Source: Nannocystis sp. RBIL2
GTDB taxonomy: Bacteria; Myxococcota_A; Polyangia; Nannocystales; Nannocystaceae
NCBI RefSeq assembly: GCF_026626745.1
Contig: NZ_JAPNJW010000002.1
Span: forward strand, 4,054,151-4,118,150
Length of the DNA: 64,000 nt
Direction: 5' to 3'
The notes under the pieces were generated by a model, which was given only the letters and a program-made list of their open reading frames with translations, was not told the DNA's origin and did not search any database. The translations under genes and the position numbers were made by a program. Positions 7,258 through 16,748 of the stretch are shown piece after piece. Each line of letters starts with the position of its first letter. Position 1 is the stretch's first letter.

Positions 7258-10200
7258 TCATGGGCGCGCGCGGGCGGGGGCTATGCAAGACCGCAGCGCC
7301 TCGCGGAGGTTGCTGCGGGTCGGCATGCGGCTGATGTCGATGCCGAGCTCGACGATCGTCCGCGCGACCGGGGGCGACAGTCCGCTGATGATCGCTTGAG
7401 CGCCGAGCAGCTGGACCGCACGGATGATGCCGACGAGGTGCGCCGCGGTGGCGTCGTCGATCTCGTCGACCCCGGTGAGGTCGATGATCGCGTGGCGGCT
7501 GCGGGTGGCGACGATCCGCTGGAGGAGGTTATCGGTGAGCTCGAGGGCGCGGGTGTCGTCGAGGGCCCCGACGATCGGCACGGTGAGGATCCCGTCCCAG
7601 ACCTCGATGATCGGCGTGCCCAGGACCCGGATCAGCTCCTGCTGGCGCTGGATCAGCTCCTGCTTGTCGCGCAGGTCCTGCTCCTGGCGCTCCTGCTGAG
7701 CGCGGCCGAGGGCGACGATTCGCTCGTGCGCCTCGCGCAGCTCCGCGGTGCGCTGCGTGACCTTCTCCTCCAGGTGGCCGTATAACCGGGCATTCTCGAT
7801 CGAGATCGCCGCCTGGGCAGACAACAGCCGCAGCATCTCGACGCGCTCCGGCGTGAACGCGCCGGCGGCCAGGGTGTTCTCGAGGTAGATCACGCCCGCG
7901 GGCCGGCCCTGGAAGCGGATCGGTGCGACGAGCAGCGAGCGCGGCAGGTGGCGGCGGATGTACGGGTCACCTGAGAACGGCCCTTCGCTCGGGGTATCTG
8001 CGAGCGCGACGTTCTCTTCGGTGCGTGCGACGTACTGCACGACGTCGATCGGGACGTCTGGGCTGTCCGCGAGGGCGACCCCACGCAGGATGCTCGGGCG
8101 CGCGTCGTCGAGGTCGCGGCCGGCTTCGATCCGCAGTTGCTCGTCCTCGCGCAGCACCAGGACGCCCCGGCGCGCCCCGGCGTTCTCGAGGATGATGTCG
8201 AGCAGGCGCTCGAGCAGGCGCGGCAGCACGATCTCGCCCGACAGCGCCTGCGAGGCCTTGAGCACCGAGCGCACGTCGAGCTCGACGTTGACGCTGTCCC
8301 GCGGCGCCCCCGGCCGGCGCGTCTGCTCGCGGGGGAGCAGCTGTGGCCATTCACGTTCGAGGCGGGCGACGACCGCGTCTGCGCCCCAGCGGGCGTAGCG
8401 GCGGTGGGCCTCGGTGAGGTAGGCGCGGGCGATCGTCTGCCGGCCGAGCCGGGCATAGAAACGGCCGCACAGCTCGTCGGCGAGCGCCTCGTCCTGAATG
8501 TACCCGCCGGACGAGGCCGCGGCGATTGCCTCGTCGTACAGCGCGCTGGCGGTCGCGTCGCCGGCGAGACGGCGCAGCTCGGCGTGCAGCAGCAGCGCGC
8601 GGTGGCGCAGGTTGACCGGGCAATGTGCGGCCCAGACGTCTAGCTTCGCCGCGAACGCGGTCACCTGGCCGAGGAAGCGCGCGGCGGTTTCGGGGTCGAC
8701 CTCGTCGTGGGCTACCGCGTACGCGAGGCCGCCGTAGAAGTGGTACGCCGGGTTGCCGTGCCAGCTGGCGATGCCGACGATGCTCGGGTCGGTGTCGTCG
8801 CAGAGGCGCGCGGTCTGGAGGTGCGCGCCCTGGAACACGCCGAGGATCACCTGGTAGAAGTTGGCGAAGAACAGCGAGGCGCGGTTGTTGATCCGGCGGG
8901 CCTCGGCGATGACGGCGGCGATGTCGATCCACTCGCCCTTCAGCCTGTGCGGCTCGTCGACCGGCTGGGTCAGGTTGTGGCCGATCTGGCCGATGGCCCC
9001 GACCATCCAGGTGATCGCGTTGAACTTGTCGAGCCGCCACATCGGCAGGTACGACCTCGACTCGGCGAGCACCTCCGGCAGCGGCGTACCGCGCAGCAGG
9101 CTGTTGGTGTTCGAGTTGACGGTGTTGTAGAACGCCCAGATGTACTGCCCGGTCTCGATGCCGATCTGCAGGCCGAACAGCAGCGACTCCTTGTAGCGCG
9201 CGTACGGCTCCTTCCAGTGCTGGACGAACGCGCCCCACATGTTGTTGAGCATCGCCTGCGACTTCTTGTCGGGGTGCAGGTGGTCGAGCTGCACTCCGGC
9301 GCGCCCGAACAGGTACCCGCGGTCGACGTCGCCGATGGCGCACAGGTACGTGCCGAAGTTGATGTACGCGTAGAGCGAGTGCTTCGACACGCCGTGGCGC
9401 AGCGAGTTCTGCACCATCTTCATCACGGTGATGCCGAAGTTGTTGGTCGCCAGGAAGTAGCAGGGCGCGAACATCTCCTGCATCACGTCCTGCAGCGCGG
9501 CGATCTCCTGGTCCTGCAGCGTCGGGAGCTCGGTCAGCGCGGCGATCATCGCCGCGTCGGTGCGGGCGGTCGGGTCCGGTCCGATCTTCGCCTCGAAGTG
9601 CTGGTCGAGCAGCGCGAGGGTCGCCGCGAGCTCGGCCGCGAGCGCGGCGTCGTCGGGAAATGCCGGCAGGTCGATGGCGAACGGGCGCAGCGCCGCGAGG
9701 CCCTCGTCGAGCGCGGCCGGCAGGTCGTTCTTGAGCACCTGCACGTTCATGATCAGCCGGCGCACCGCCGTCTGGTCGAAGCGCCCGCGGGCGCGGGCGT
9801 AGCAGGCCTCGAGCGTGGCGAGCGCGGCGTCATGCAGGTCGCACAGCGACTGCATGACGCCGGTGCGGGTCGCGTAGACGAGCGCGAGCTCGTAGTGGAC
9901 GTCCCACGCGTCAGCGGGGAGCATGGACGCCCCGAGGGTCAGGTAGCGCAGCGCCCCGGCGAAGGCCGCCGACTCCTCGGCCTTCTCGGCCGCAGCGAGG
10001 CCGAGGCGCACGAGGCCGAGGCGCTCGTCCAGGTCGGTCAAGAGCCCCGCGGCGCTGCTCAGGTGCCCGACGACGTCGAAGAGGCCCTGGCGGTCGCCGC
10101 TGGTGAGCCGCGCGCGTAAGAGCCGGCCAATCTGCAGGTGCACCGCCGGCCGCTCGGTGATGGGGATCAGCGAGTAGGCCGCCTCCTGCACCTTGTCGTG

Positions 10201-12204
10201 GGCGAAGTGGATCTGCTCGCCGCGGACGACCACGAGGCCCTCCTTGAGCGCGCCGTCGAGCCGCGCGTAGGTCTCGTCGGGGCCGCACTCGCTGACCGTG
10301 GCGAGCATCGACAGGTCGAAGCGGTTGCCGATCGTCGCCGCGAGCTTGAGTGCGTCCTGCGTCCGGGCGGGCAGCCGACGGAGCATCGACGCCATCAGGT
10401 CGACGACGTTCGCGGTGTACTGCAGCGACTCGATCTTGCGCAGGTTCCACTGCCAGCCGTGGCCGGCGACGTACACCAGCGCGCCCTGGTCGTACAGCGA
10501 GCGCACGAACTGCTTGATGAAGAACGGATTGCCGCCGGTCTTGCGCAGCACGACCTCGGCGAGCGCGCCGCAGTGCGGGGTCTTCAGGCTGTCGCTGATG
10601 AGCTCGATGATGTGCGACAGGTCGAGCGGCGTCAGCACGATGTCGCGCACGGCGACCCCGCGCGCCTGCAGATCCTCGCGTGCGCGCATGAACGGATGCG
10701 CAGGGCCGACCTCGTTGTCGCGGTAGGCGCCGCAGAAGAACATCGACTCCATCTGGTCGGACTGCAGGATGCTGCGCAAGAGCCCCAGGCTGGCCGCGTC
10801 CATCCACTGCAGGTCGTCGAGGAACAGCACGAGCGGGTGGGCGCTGCGCGCGAATACGGACACGAAGCGCTCGAAGCACAGCGTAAACCGGTTCTGCGCC
10901 TCGATCGGGCCGAGCGCGGGCGCCGGCGGCTGCTCGCCGATGATGTGCACGAGCGACGGCAGCATCTCGCAGACGACCTGGCCATTGTTGCCGAGCGCCT
11001 CGCGGATCGCGGACCGCCAGCGGCGGAGCCGGCTCTCGCTCTCTGACAACAGCTGCCGCAAGAGCCCCTCGAACGCCTGCAGGATCGCGCTGTAGGGCAT
11101 GTCGCGGTTGTACTGGTCGTACTTGCCCGAGATGTAGTAGCCCTTCTCGCGTGCGAGCGGCTTCAGGATCTCCTGCACGAGCGACGACTTACCGATCCCC
11201 GAATAGCCGGAGACCAGCACGATCTCGCGCTGCCCGCCGAGCACGTCCTCGAAGGCCGCGACCAGCCGCTCGATGTCGTGCTGGCGCCCGTAGAGCTTCT
11301 GGTGCAGCTTGAACAGCTCGCCCGAGTCGTGCGCGCCCGCGACGAGATCGCCGATCTCGCCGGTCTCCGCGAGCCGTCGGCGGCACTCCAGCAGGTCGGC
11401 GACGAGCCCGGAGGCGGCGTGGTAGCGGTCCTCGGCGGTCTTGCGCAGCAGCCTGTGCACGATCGAGGCGATCGCCGGCGGCACGTGGGGGACGAGCTCG
11501 GCGAGCGGCGGCGGGAGCACGGCGATGTGCGCGTGGAACAGCTCCATCGGGTCGTCGGCCGTAAACGGCGGACGCCCGGCGAGCAGCTCGTAGAACACGA
11601 CGCCGAGCGAGTAGAGGTCCGAACCGGCGTCGACGCTGCGATTCATCCGTCCGGTCTTCTCCGGCGAGACGTACGGCAGGATGTCCGCGAGCACCGCCGG
11701 GTTGTAGATCGCCTCGTGCTCGCGCGTGATCTCGGCCTCGACGCCGAAGCCGAGCAGCTTGACCGCGAGCGGCGCGTCGTCCTCGGCCGGGCGGACGAGG
11801 ATGTTGCGCGGGCGGATGTCCCCGTGCAGGATGCGGAGCCGGTGGATGTCCTCCAGGCCCTGCGCGATGCTCAGCGCCAGGTCGAGGAACGACGGGATGT
11901 CCAGCGGCCCGCGGGCGCGCAGGTGGGTCGCGAGGTCCTCGCCCGAGAAGTCCTCGAGCACGATGACGAGGTCCTCGGGGTGCTCATCGACGCTGATCAC
12001 CCCGAGCACGTGAGGCGAGGTGACCGCGCGGATGACCTCGTATTCGTGCTTGAAGCGGGCGATGTCCGCGATCCGCGTGCCGTCAGTCCTCAATGTGCGC
12101 AGCAGCACGGAGCCGCCGTCGGGCGCCCGTCGCACGCGGTAGAGCGCGCTGGAGGGCGTCTGGTGGAGGGTCTCGACAATCTCGTGGCCGTGCAGGCGGT
12201 TCAT
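7258..12204 (-). CDS. Degenerate Ser/Thr kinase-AAA ATPase-GAF-STAS signalling protein
   Basis: The 1648-residue product begins at ATG 12204. An in-frame TTG at 12285 would add 27 residues and is thought less likely. Order: kinase-like domain (about 1-275), AAA ATPase with P-loop GYSGIGKS (333-340) and Walker B LVLFLDDLQWMD, a long TPR-like helical middle, GAF (about 1360-1510), coiled coil, then an RsbR-type STAS domain (IIEVWDGILTVPIVGALDD, DLTGVDEIDDATAAHLVG). The layout matches the HstK-like multidomain kinases, but the C-terminal histidine kinase is replaced by STAS. Kinase residues are degraded: the VAIK position reads VLLRTL without lysine, HRD is HGD (127-129) and DFG is GFG (152-154). 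It probably binds rather than phosphorylates. The STAS threonine of the DxxT/A-T-A-x-H region is kept, so stressosome-type control is possible. Confidence 0.9.
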   Translation of the reverse strand: MNRLHGHEIVETLHQTPSSALYRVRRAPDGGSVLLRTLRTDGTRIADIARFKHEYEVIRAVTSPHVLGVISVDEHPEDLVIVLEDFSGEDLATHLRARGPLDIPSFLDLALSIAQGLEDIHRLRILHGDIRPRNILVRPAEDDAPLAVKLLGFGVEAEITREHEAIYNPAVLADILPYVSPEKTGRMNRSVDAGSDLYSLGVVFYELLAGRPPFTADDPMELFHAHIAVLPPPLAELVPHVPPAIASIVHRLLRKTAEDRYHAASGLVADLLECRRRLAETGEIGDLVAGAHDSGELFKLHQKLYGRQHDIERLVAAFEDVLGGQREIVLVSGYSGIGKSSLVQEILKPLAREKGYYISGKYDQYNRDMPYSAILQAFEGLLRQLLSESESRLRRWRSAIREALGNNGQVVCEMLPSLVHIIGEQPPAPALGPIEAQNRFTLCFERFVSVFARSAHPLVLFLDDLQWMDAASLGLLRSILQSDQMESMFFCGAYRDNEVGPAHPFMRAREDLQARGVAVRDIVLTPLDLSHIIELISDSLKTPHCGALAEVVLRKTGGNPFFIKQFVRSLYDQGALVYVAGHGWQWNLRKIESLQYTANVVDLMASMLRRLPARTQDALKLAATIGNRFDLSMLATVSECGPDETYARLDGALKEGLVVVRGEQIHFAHDKVQEAAYSLIPITERPAVHLQIGRLLRARLTSGDRQGLFDVVGHLSSAAGLLTDLDERLGLVRLGLAAAEKAEESAAFAGALRYLTLGASMLPADAWDVHYELALVYATRTGVMQSLCDLHDAALATLEACYARARGRFDQTAVRRLIMNVQVLKNDLPAALDEGLAALRPFAIDLPAFPDDAALAAELAATLALLDQHFEAKIGPDPTARTDAAMIAALTELPTLQDQEIAALQDVMQEMFAPCYFLATNNFGITVMKMVQNSLRHGVSKHSLYAYINFGTYLCAIGDVDRGYLFGRAGVQLDHLHPDKKSQAMLNNMWGAFVQHWKEPYARYKESLLFGLQIGIETGQYIWAFYNTVNSNTNSLLRGTPLPEVLAESRSYLPMWRLDKFNAITWMVGAIGQIGHNLTQPVDEPHRLKGEWIDIAAVIAEARRINNRASLFFANFYQVILGVFQGAHLQTARLCDDTDPSIVGIASWHGNPAYHFYGGLAYAVAHDEVDPETAARFLGQVTAFAAKLDVWAAHCPVNLRHRALLLHAELRRLAGDATASALYDEAIAAASSGGYIQDEALADELCGRFYARLGRQTIARAYLTEAHRRYARWGADAVVARLEREWPQLLPREQTRRPGAPRDSVNVELDVRSVLKASQALSGEIVLPRLLERLLDIILENAGARRGVLVLREDEQLRIEAGRDLDDARPSILRGVALADSPDVPIDVVQYVARTEENVALADTPSEGPFSGDPYIRRHLPRSLLVAPIRFQGRPAGVIYLENTLAAGAFTPERVEMLRLLSAQAAISIENARLYGHLEEKVTQRTAELREAHERIVALGRAQQERQEQDLRDKQELIQRQQELIRVLGTPIIEVWDGILTVPIVGALDDTRALELTDNLLQRIVATRSRHAIIDLTGVDEIDDATAAHLVGIIRAVQLLGAQAIISGLSPPVARTIVELGIDISRMPTRSNLREALRSCIAPARARP

Positions 12205-12326
12205 GATCGGTGCGATGCTCCCGGCGAGGTCGAGGTCGATGGTGAAAGCGTTCGTCACCTCACTGGTGATATTGATTTCTTGCAATATTCTTGATATCGA
12301 ATACGGTCTCGTGAGGAGAACGACTC

Positions 12327-12354
12327 ATCGTACTCCGACCGAACGCGTTGTCAA
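12327..12354 (-). promoter_or_regulatory. Sigma70-like promoter for the 1648-residue signalling gene
   Basis: Read on the minus strand, TTGACA (12349-12354) is followed after a 16-bp spacer by TACGAT (12327-12332). This is a near-consensus housekeeping promoter in a locally AT-rich patch. Transcription would start near 12320 and give a leader of about 115 nt before ATG 12204. A dyad at 12353-12380 abuts the -35 element. Confidence 0.6.
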
Positions 12355-12380
12355 CGGCGTTTATGCAGGTTTACGCCGTT
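12353..12380. promoter_or_regulatory. Perfect 8-bp dyad next to the -35 element
   Basis: AACGGCGT (12353-12360) and ACGCCGTT (12373-12380) are perfect inverted repeats separated by 12 bp. The dyad touches the -35 hexamer at 12349-12354 and extends upstream of it relative to the minus-strand gene, a usual place for an activator or a repressor site. The binding protein is unknown. Confidence 0.55.
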
Positions 12381-12399
12381 CATTAAAATCGATTTCAGA

Positions 12400-12451
12400 A
12401 ATGCTCACAATGACCGGCGCTGCGTCCGCGGCGCCGGCCATTGTGAACATT
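12400..12451. repeat. 21-bp inverted repeat with two mismatches
   Basis: The left arm 12400-12420 and right arm 12431-12451 pair over 21 positions with two mismatches around a 10-bp spacer. The arms contain TCACAATG...CCGGCGC and its complement. It lies about 50 bp upstream of the minus-strand promoter. It could be an operator, a hairpin bounding the transcription unit, or a small inverted-repeat element. No T tract follows on either strand. Confidence 0.65.
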
Positions 12452-14024
12452 TACTGAGACTGCTTCAGCCTCCTTGCAATGGCATACGTCACCATGTGCG
12501 ATCGGCTTGCGCGACGCGGCGATGCAGGCACGAGATCCTCGGCGGGGGCCGTACGCGGGCACGCAGGACCCTGCCGTGCTCGCCGCAGCCGTAGAACTCG
12601 CCCGCGCGGCATCGCACGCGCGTGCCTGCATGCCCGCACGGGCGACTCTGCGCGCGGGAAGCCTCGGCTTTCGCCCGAGCGGGCGGCGCCCGCGGTCGAT
12701 ATGCCTCGTATTAGACTGCCCGCGAGGGCGGGCACGAGCGCCTCGCCGGGCTCGGCGCGGTCGGATGATACTCGGGCTCCTCAGCTTGATCGGCGTGAGG
12801 GTCGGCTCGCTCGTCGATGCTTCGGCGCCCTCTCGTGCGACAGAGAGATCGCGGTAGGGACCGCCCTTCGCCCTTCAGCTCGGGCCCCCCGCACAGATCC
12901 GAGCGAGCGGAACTACCACACTCGGGTTCGATCGGCGAAACGGTCTTATCATCACTTCGCGGACCTCGCCGACATGTGCCTCCTCGCAGGTCGACCTGCG
13001 AGAGGCACGACGGCCGCGGTGTGGGCGGTGGGCGCGGGCTGCCGAGGTACGAGCTCTCGTCACGACGTAGTTCGCCGCAGTAGCCGTTCTTGTCCCACCA
13101 GGGCGCCTTGAGGCGCCTCGAAGCGCCGCGCACGCGCCCCCCCGCACCGCCAGGGCTCGGTGTTCTTGCGGTTCGCGCCTCACTTTATGCATGTTACCGC
13201 GAAGCGCCGCGAACCGCACGTCACCCCTTCGCGGCGCGCCACCTACTGCACCTCGTCCAGCCACCATTGGCGAGAACACCGCTACCTGGGCCTGTCTGCC
13301 TCGTGGGGCGTCCGTACGCCTCCACTCGCATGAAACATGCTGTCATGTTTGCAAACATCCGGGCCATTCGTGCGAGGTTTCGCCTCTGTGCTGGCCGGCG
13401 GCGTCGCGGAGTGCAACCCGAGTCCACCTTCGATCCTTCCCGAGAGGCTGGAACAGCGCACCGGCTCGCTGGATTATGTCGCCCTTGAACGCACCGAACC
13501 TGTGAAGGGTGCGTTGATTCTTGCCTCCGCCGTCTCGACTCGACGGTAGAACGATTGCAGGTGGGAAGGCGCACGGCCGGGACCGCCGGAACGCTCTCTC
13601 GCGTGTGGTCTCGGTGACCTGGGATCGTCCGCCTGAATCCTCTCATGCACGAGCTCTCGCCGACCTCGTGCTGCGGCGGCACGTCCTGGTCGTGCTCTAC
13701 TTGCTCACCGCCGGAGCGGCCGACCTCGCTGAGGGCGCCGGCGGCCCCCTCGGCCCGGCTCTCGCCACGCCGACCTTCGCGCGTAGTCCTTGCGCGACAG
13801 ACCGGTCGAGGCCCAGGCCGCCGCGCGGCGACCCCACCGCCCCTGCGTCCTCATGGACCACTTCCGGCGGCGCAACTCCATCTGCTCCCGGACTTGAGTC
13901 CTCGGCGTCGCCCGAACGCCGCGTCTCCCGCCGTGGCCTCATTCTCCTGGTCAGCTCTTGCGCTCCCGGCCAGTCTTGCGCTCGACACGTTGACAAAGTT
14001 CCCGTTCAGAACTCCTTAAGCGCG
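12452..14024. other. 1.6-kb stretch without a convincing gene
   Basis: Open frames exist on both strands because of high GC, but none shows a domain, a signal peptide or normal third-position bias. The segment includes a perfect-centre palindrome at 12976-13008, a GGCGCC-TTGA-GGCGCC motif near 13097-13112 and a TTGACA at 13990-13995 that has no good -10 partner. The frame of the histidine kinase is open back to 13521, but the added part does not look like protein. Decayed mobile DNA is possible; no transposase motif was found. Confidence 0.5.
12976..13008. repeat. 16-bp-arm palindrome with one bulged base
   Basis: The arms GTGCCT(C)CTCGCAGGTC and GACCTGCGAGAGGCAC are complementary over 16 bp with a single extra C on the left at 12982 and no loop. 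The centre is GTCGAC. As DNA this is a near-perfect symmetric site; as RNA it would be a strong stem only with opening of the centre. No gene starts or ends close to it. Confidence 0.7.
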
Positions 14025-16106
14025 ATGCTCCCCGGCGAAAGACCGCAGGGCCCGCCTGGCGGCCCAGCCGCGCGGGTCAGCGCCAGCCGCGCGACGGTGC
14101 TCCCGGCGGCTCGCGTGCTCGCCTTCGGGCTGAGCTACTACCTTTGCGCGGTCCTCGGCGCTGCGATCGCCGGGGCCGCTCTGCCTTTCGTGAGCTTCTG
14201 GCCGCCGTCCGGGATCTATCTCGGTGGCCTCTTGCTGACGCCTGCAAGGCAATGGCCTGAGATCATGTTGGGGGCTGCGCTCGGCAACATCAGCTTCGAC
14301 GTGCTCCACGGTATACCGTTCCCCGTATCGCTAGGCTTCTACGCCGGCAATACATTGCACGCGGCGGCGGGCAGTTGGGCGGTTCACCGCCTGGTGACTC
14401 CCCGCCCCAAGCTCGAGTCGGTGCCCGAGCTCTTCGGGGTCCTGCTCCTCGGCGGAGTCGCCGGAGCTGGGCTGGGCGGACTCATCGGGGCAGGCGTCTT
14501 GGTGCAGGCCGAGAGGAGCCACGACTTCGTCGAGACCTGGGCGCAATGGACGACAGGGACGGCCATGGCGACGCTGCTCGTCACGCCGGTGGTGCTGAGC
14601 TGGTTCGGGGATGCCAGCGACGAGAGAAGCGCCCGCTCCGCAGGTTGGTGGCTCGAGGTCGCCGCACTCGTCGCTGCCCTGGTGGTCATCACCATGTTCG
14701 GCGGGACGCAGCGCGAGCTCCTGCTCTTGCCCCCCCTGCTGTGGTCCGGAGTGCGCTTCGGTACCAAGGGCGCCTCGCTCTCGTGCCTCCTCGTCGCACT
14801 CTGCCTGGGCGTCTCCGGCGCTTCCCTTCTCTTCGCCTGGCTCCCGATCGAGCCCAGCACGGGTCACGAGCTCTTGACCACCAAGGTCTTCCTGGGGGTC
14901 TCGAGCATCGTGGCCTTGGTGCCGGCGATCGTGCTCAGCCAGCGGGCCCGCGTCACCCGTGCCTTGCAGGCGAGCGAGCTGCGCCTCGAAGAGGCGAACC
15001 GGCGCAAGAGCGAGTTCCTGAACATGCTCTCCCACGAGCTACGCAACCCGCTCGCGCCGATCCGCAACGGCCTCTACATCCTGAGCCGCGCACCGCCCGG
15101 CAGCGAGCCCGCCCGCCGCGCGCAGGCGATCATCGAGCGGCAGGTCTCGCACCTCACGCACCTGGTCGACGACCTCCTCGACATGACCCGCATCAACCGT
15201 GGCAAGGTCCAACTCAGACGCGAACGCCTCGAGCTGAACGAGCTCACGCAGCGCATGGTCGAGGACTACCGCTCCGTGTTCGTCGAGAGCGACGTCCAGC
15301 TCGAGGTGCAGACGGCTCCGCGAGACATCTGGGTGAACGGCGACCCGACACGACTGGCGCAGGTCATCGGCAACCTCCTTCAGAATGCTGCCAAGTTCAC
15401 CCCACCGGGCGGCAGGACGACGGTCTCGGTCGACACGGACCCCGCTAGCGATCGGGCCGTCGTTCACGTCGAGGACACCGGGCCGGGGATCTCGCCGGAG
15501 CTCCTGCCGCGTCTGTTCGAGCCGTTCACGCAGGCGGACGCGTCCCTCGACCGCGCCAAGGGGGGCCTCGGCCTCGGCCTCGCGCTCGTACGCAGCCTGG
15601 TCGAGATGCATGGCGGCTCGGTCGGCGCAGCGAGCTCCGGTAGGGGCAAGGGCGCGTGCTTGACCATCACACTGCCCCTCGCCGACCCGGCCGAGCCGAG
15701 CCCGAAGAGGGCCGCCACGGCAGCGGCACCCCGCCGCGTCCTCGTCGTCGAGGACAACGTCGACTCTGCCGACAGCCTGCGCGAGGTGCTCGAGCTCGAT
15801 GGACACGAGGTCGCCGTCGTCTACCGCGGGCGCGAGGCGCTCGAGAAGGCGCGAGTCTTCCGTCCGGACATCGTGCTGTGCGACATCGGCCTGCCCGACA
15901 TAGATGGTTATGCGGTGGCCCGGGCGCTGCGCGCTGACGAGGAGCTCAGGCGTTGCACGCTCGTCGCCCTGACCGGCTACGCGCAGCCCGACGACGCGAC
16001 CCGGGCCAGGGCGGCTGGCTTCGACGCCCACCTGGCGAAGCCCGTCAGCATGGAGGCGCTGCAGCGGGTCCTCGCCGGCGTCCCCAGGGACGACCGCGAC
16101 GAGTAG
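14025..16106 (+). CDS. MASE1-domain hybrid sensor histidine kinase
   Basis: The 693-residue product starts at ATG 14025. An N-terminal MASE1 sensor of about eight transmembrane helices covers residues 22-310 (YYLCAVLGAAIAGAALPF, FWPPSGIYLGGLLL). A short linker leads to the HisKA domain with the phospho-acceptor in MLSHELRNPLAPI (about His336), then an HATPase with N box NLLQNAAKFT, G1 DTGPGI, F box FEPF and G2 GLGLAL. A C-terminal receiver domain follows, with acidic pair VVEDN, phospho-Asp in LCDIGLPDIDGY (about 620) and lysine in LAKPVS. It autophosphorylates on His and passes the phosphate to its own receiver. No separate output gene is adjacent. The frame continues upstream but only non-protein-like sequence is added. 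Confidence 0.9.
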   Translation: MLPGERPQGPPGGPAARVSASRATVLPAARVLAFGLSYYLCAVLGAAIAGAALPFVSFWPPSGIYLGGLLLTPARQWPEIMLGAALGNISFDVLHGIPFPVSLGFYAGNTLHAAAGSWAVHRLVTPRPKLESVPELFGVLLLGGVAGAGLGGLIGAGVLVQAERSHDFVETWAQWTTGTAMATLLVTPVVLSWFGDASDERSARSAGWWLEVAALVAALVVITMFGGTQRELLLLPPLLWSGVRFGTKGASLSCLLVALCLGVSGASLLFAWLPIEPSTGHELLTTKVFLGVSSIVALVPAIVLSQRARVTRALQASELRLEEANRRKSEFLNMLSHELRNPLAPIRNGLYILSRAPPGSEPARRAQAIIERQVSHLTHLVDDLLDMTRINRGKVQLRRERLELNELTQRMVEDYRSVFVESDVQLEVQTAPRDIWVNGDPTRLAQVIGNLLQNAAKFTPPGGRTTVSVDTDPASDRAVVHVEDTGPGISPELLPRLFEPFTQADASLDRAKGGLGLGLALVRSLVEMHGGSVGAASSGRGKGACLTITLPLADPAEPSPKRAATAAAPRRVLVVEDNVDSADSLREVLELDGHEVAVVYRGREALEKARVFRPDIVLCDIGLPDIDGYAVARALRADEELRRCTLVALTGYAQPDDATRARAAGFDAHLAKPVSMEALQRVLAGVPRDDRDE

Positions 16107-16152
16107 GTCCTCTCGTCTTGGTTCGCTCCTCGCTCGACGTCCTATGAAAGAC

Positions 16153-16440
16153 CTACCAGCACACCGTGCAGGCCACGGAGGATCTGATGAACCAGGGCCA
16201 GCGCCGCCCGCCGCCAAAGTCGGCGCTGCCGCTCATCTCGCCGACGAGCGTCACTCGCCCCCCGCCGCCGATCGCCAGGCCGCGGCCGATCTGCGACGCG
16301 CCGTTGCCGAAGCGCTTGGCCCACATTGCGTTGCCGCCGGAGTCGAACCGCGCGAGGAACACGTCCTCGGCGCCCGCGCTGGCGACCCGCGCACCCGCCG
16401 TTGCGTTCCCGACTGCGGCCCCGACGACTGACGTGTTTCC
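16153..16440 (-). pseudogene. SBBP-type beta-propeller remnant
   Basis: The minus-strand translation includes EDVFLARFDSGGNAMWAKRF, then RGLAIGGGGRVTLVGEM and SGSADFGGG. This is the SBBP repeat pattern (DxFlaKfdxxGxxxWxkxfG...GvavdxxGnvxvtGxfsGtvdFGG) common in myxobacterial secreted proteins. Only one repeat survives, the 5' side opens into unrelated sequence and the frame stops shortly after the repeat. A full protein would have many repeats, so this is a fragment left by deletion. Confidence 0.65.
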
Positions 16441-16561
16441 TCAGCAACCTTCACCTTCGCCAGCCGCTCCGCTGTCCGCACCTGCTCGCGGTCCGCGAAC
16501 TGGTGGAGCGACTCCTGCGGGCCCGGCCTCGGGAACTTGAAAGCGTCGGGGCGCGACCACG

Positions 16562-16689
16562 CGCCGCTCGACCCGTATTGCGCGGTATCCCTGTCGAGTG
16601 AGGGGGCCGAGGCTTCTTGGCCTATGGGGGCGGACCGTACCAAACCGCCCCACTCTCGCGCCCGTTCCACCGCTCTCTGTCCTCGTTCG
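16562..16689. repeat. Dispersed 126-bp repeat, copy B
   Basis: This copy matches 338-463 at about 90% identity with two small indels. It ends 59 bp before the start codon of the lipoprotein gene at 16749 and follows the SBBP remnant, so it sits in degraded intergenic DNA like copy A. It could contribute the promoter or leader of the 16749 gene. Confidence 0.8.
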
Positions 16690-16748
16690 ACCCCCGATTC
16701 CGCGTATCCTGGCCGTCCTGGCGCCGGCTCCCCCTGGAGAGCGTGACC

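Noticed and set aside
12918..12940. GGTTCGATC sequence resembling a tRNA T loop
   Set aside because: No acceptor, D or anticodon stem can be folded around it.
13990..14024. TTGACA before the hybrid histidine kinase as its promoter
   Set aside because: No acceptable -10 at 16-18 bp spacing, and it would make a leaderless message; left as unsupported.
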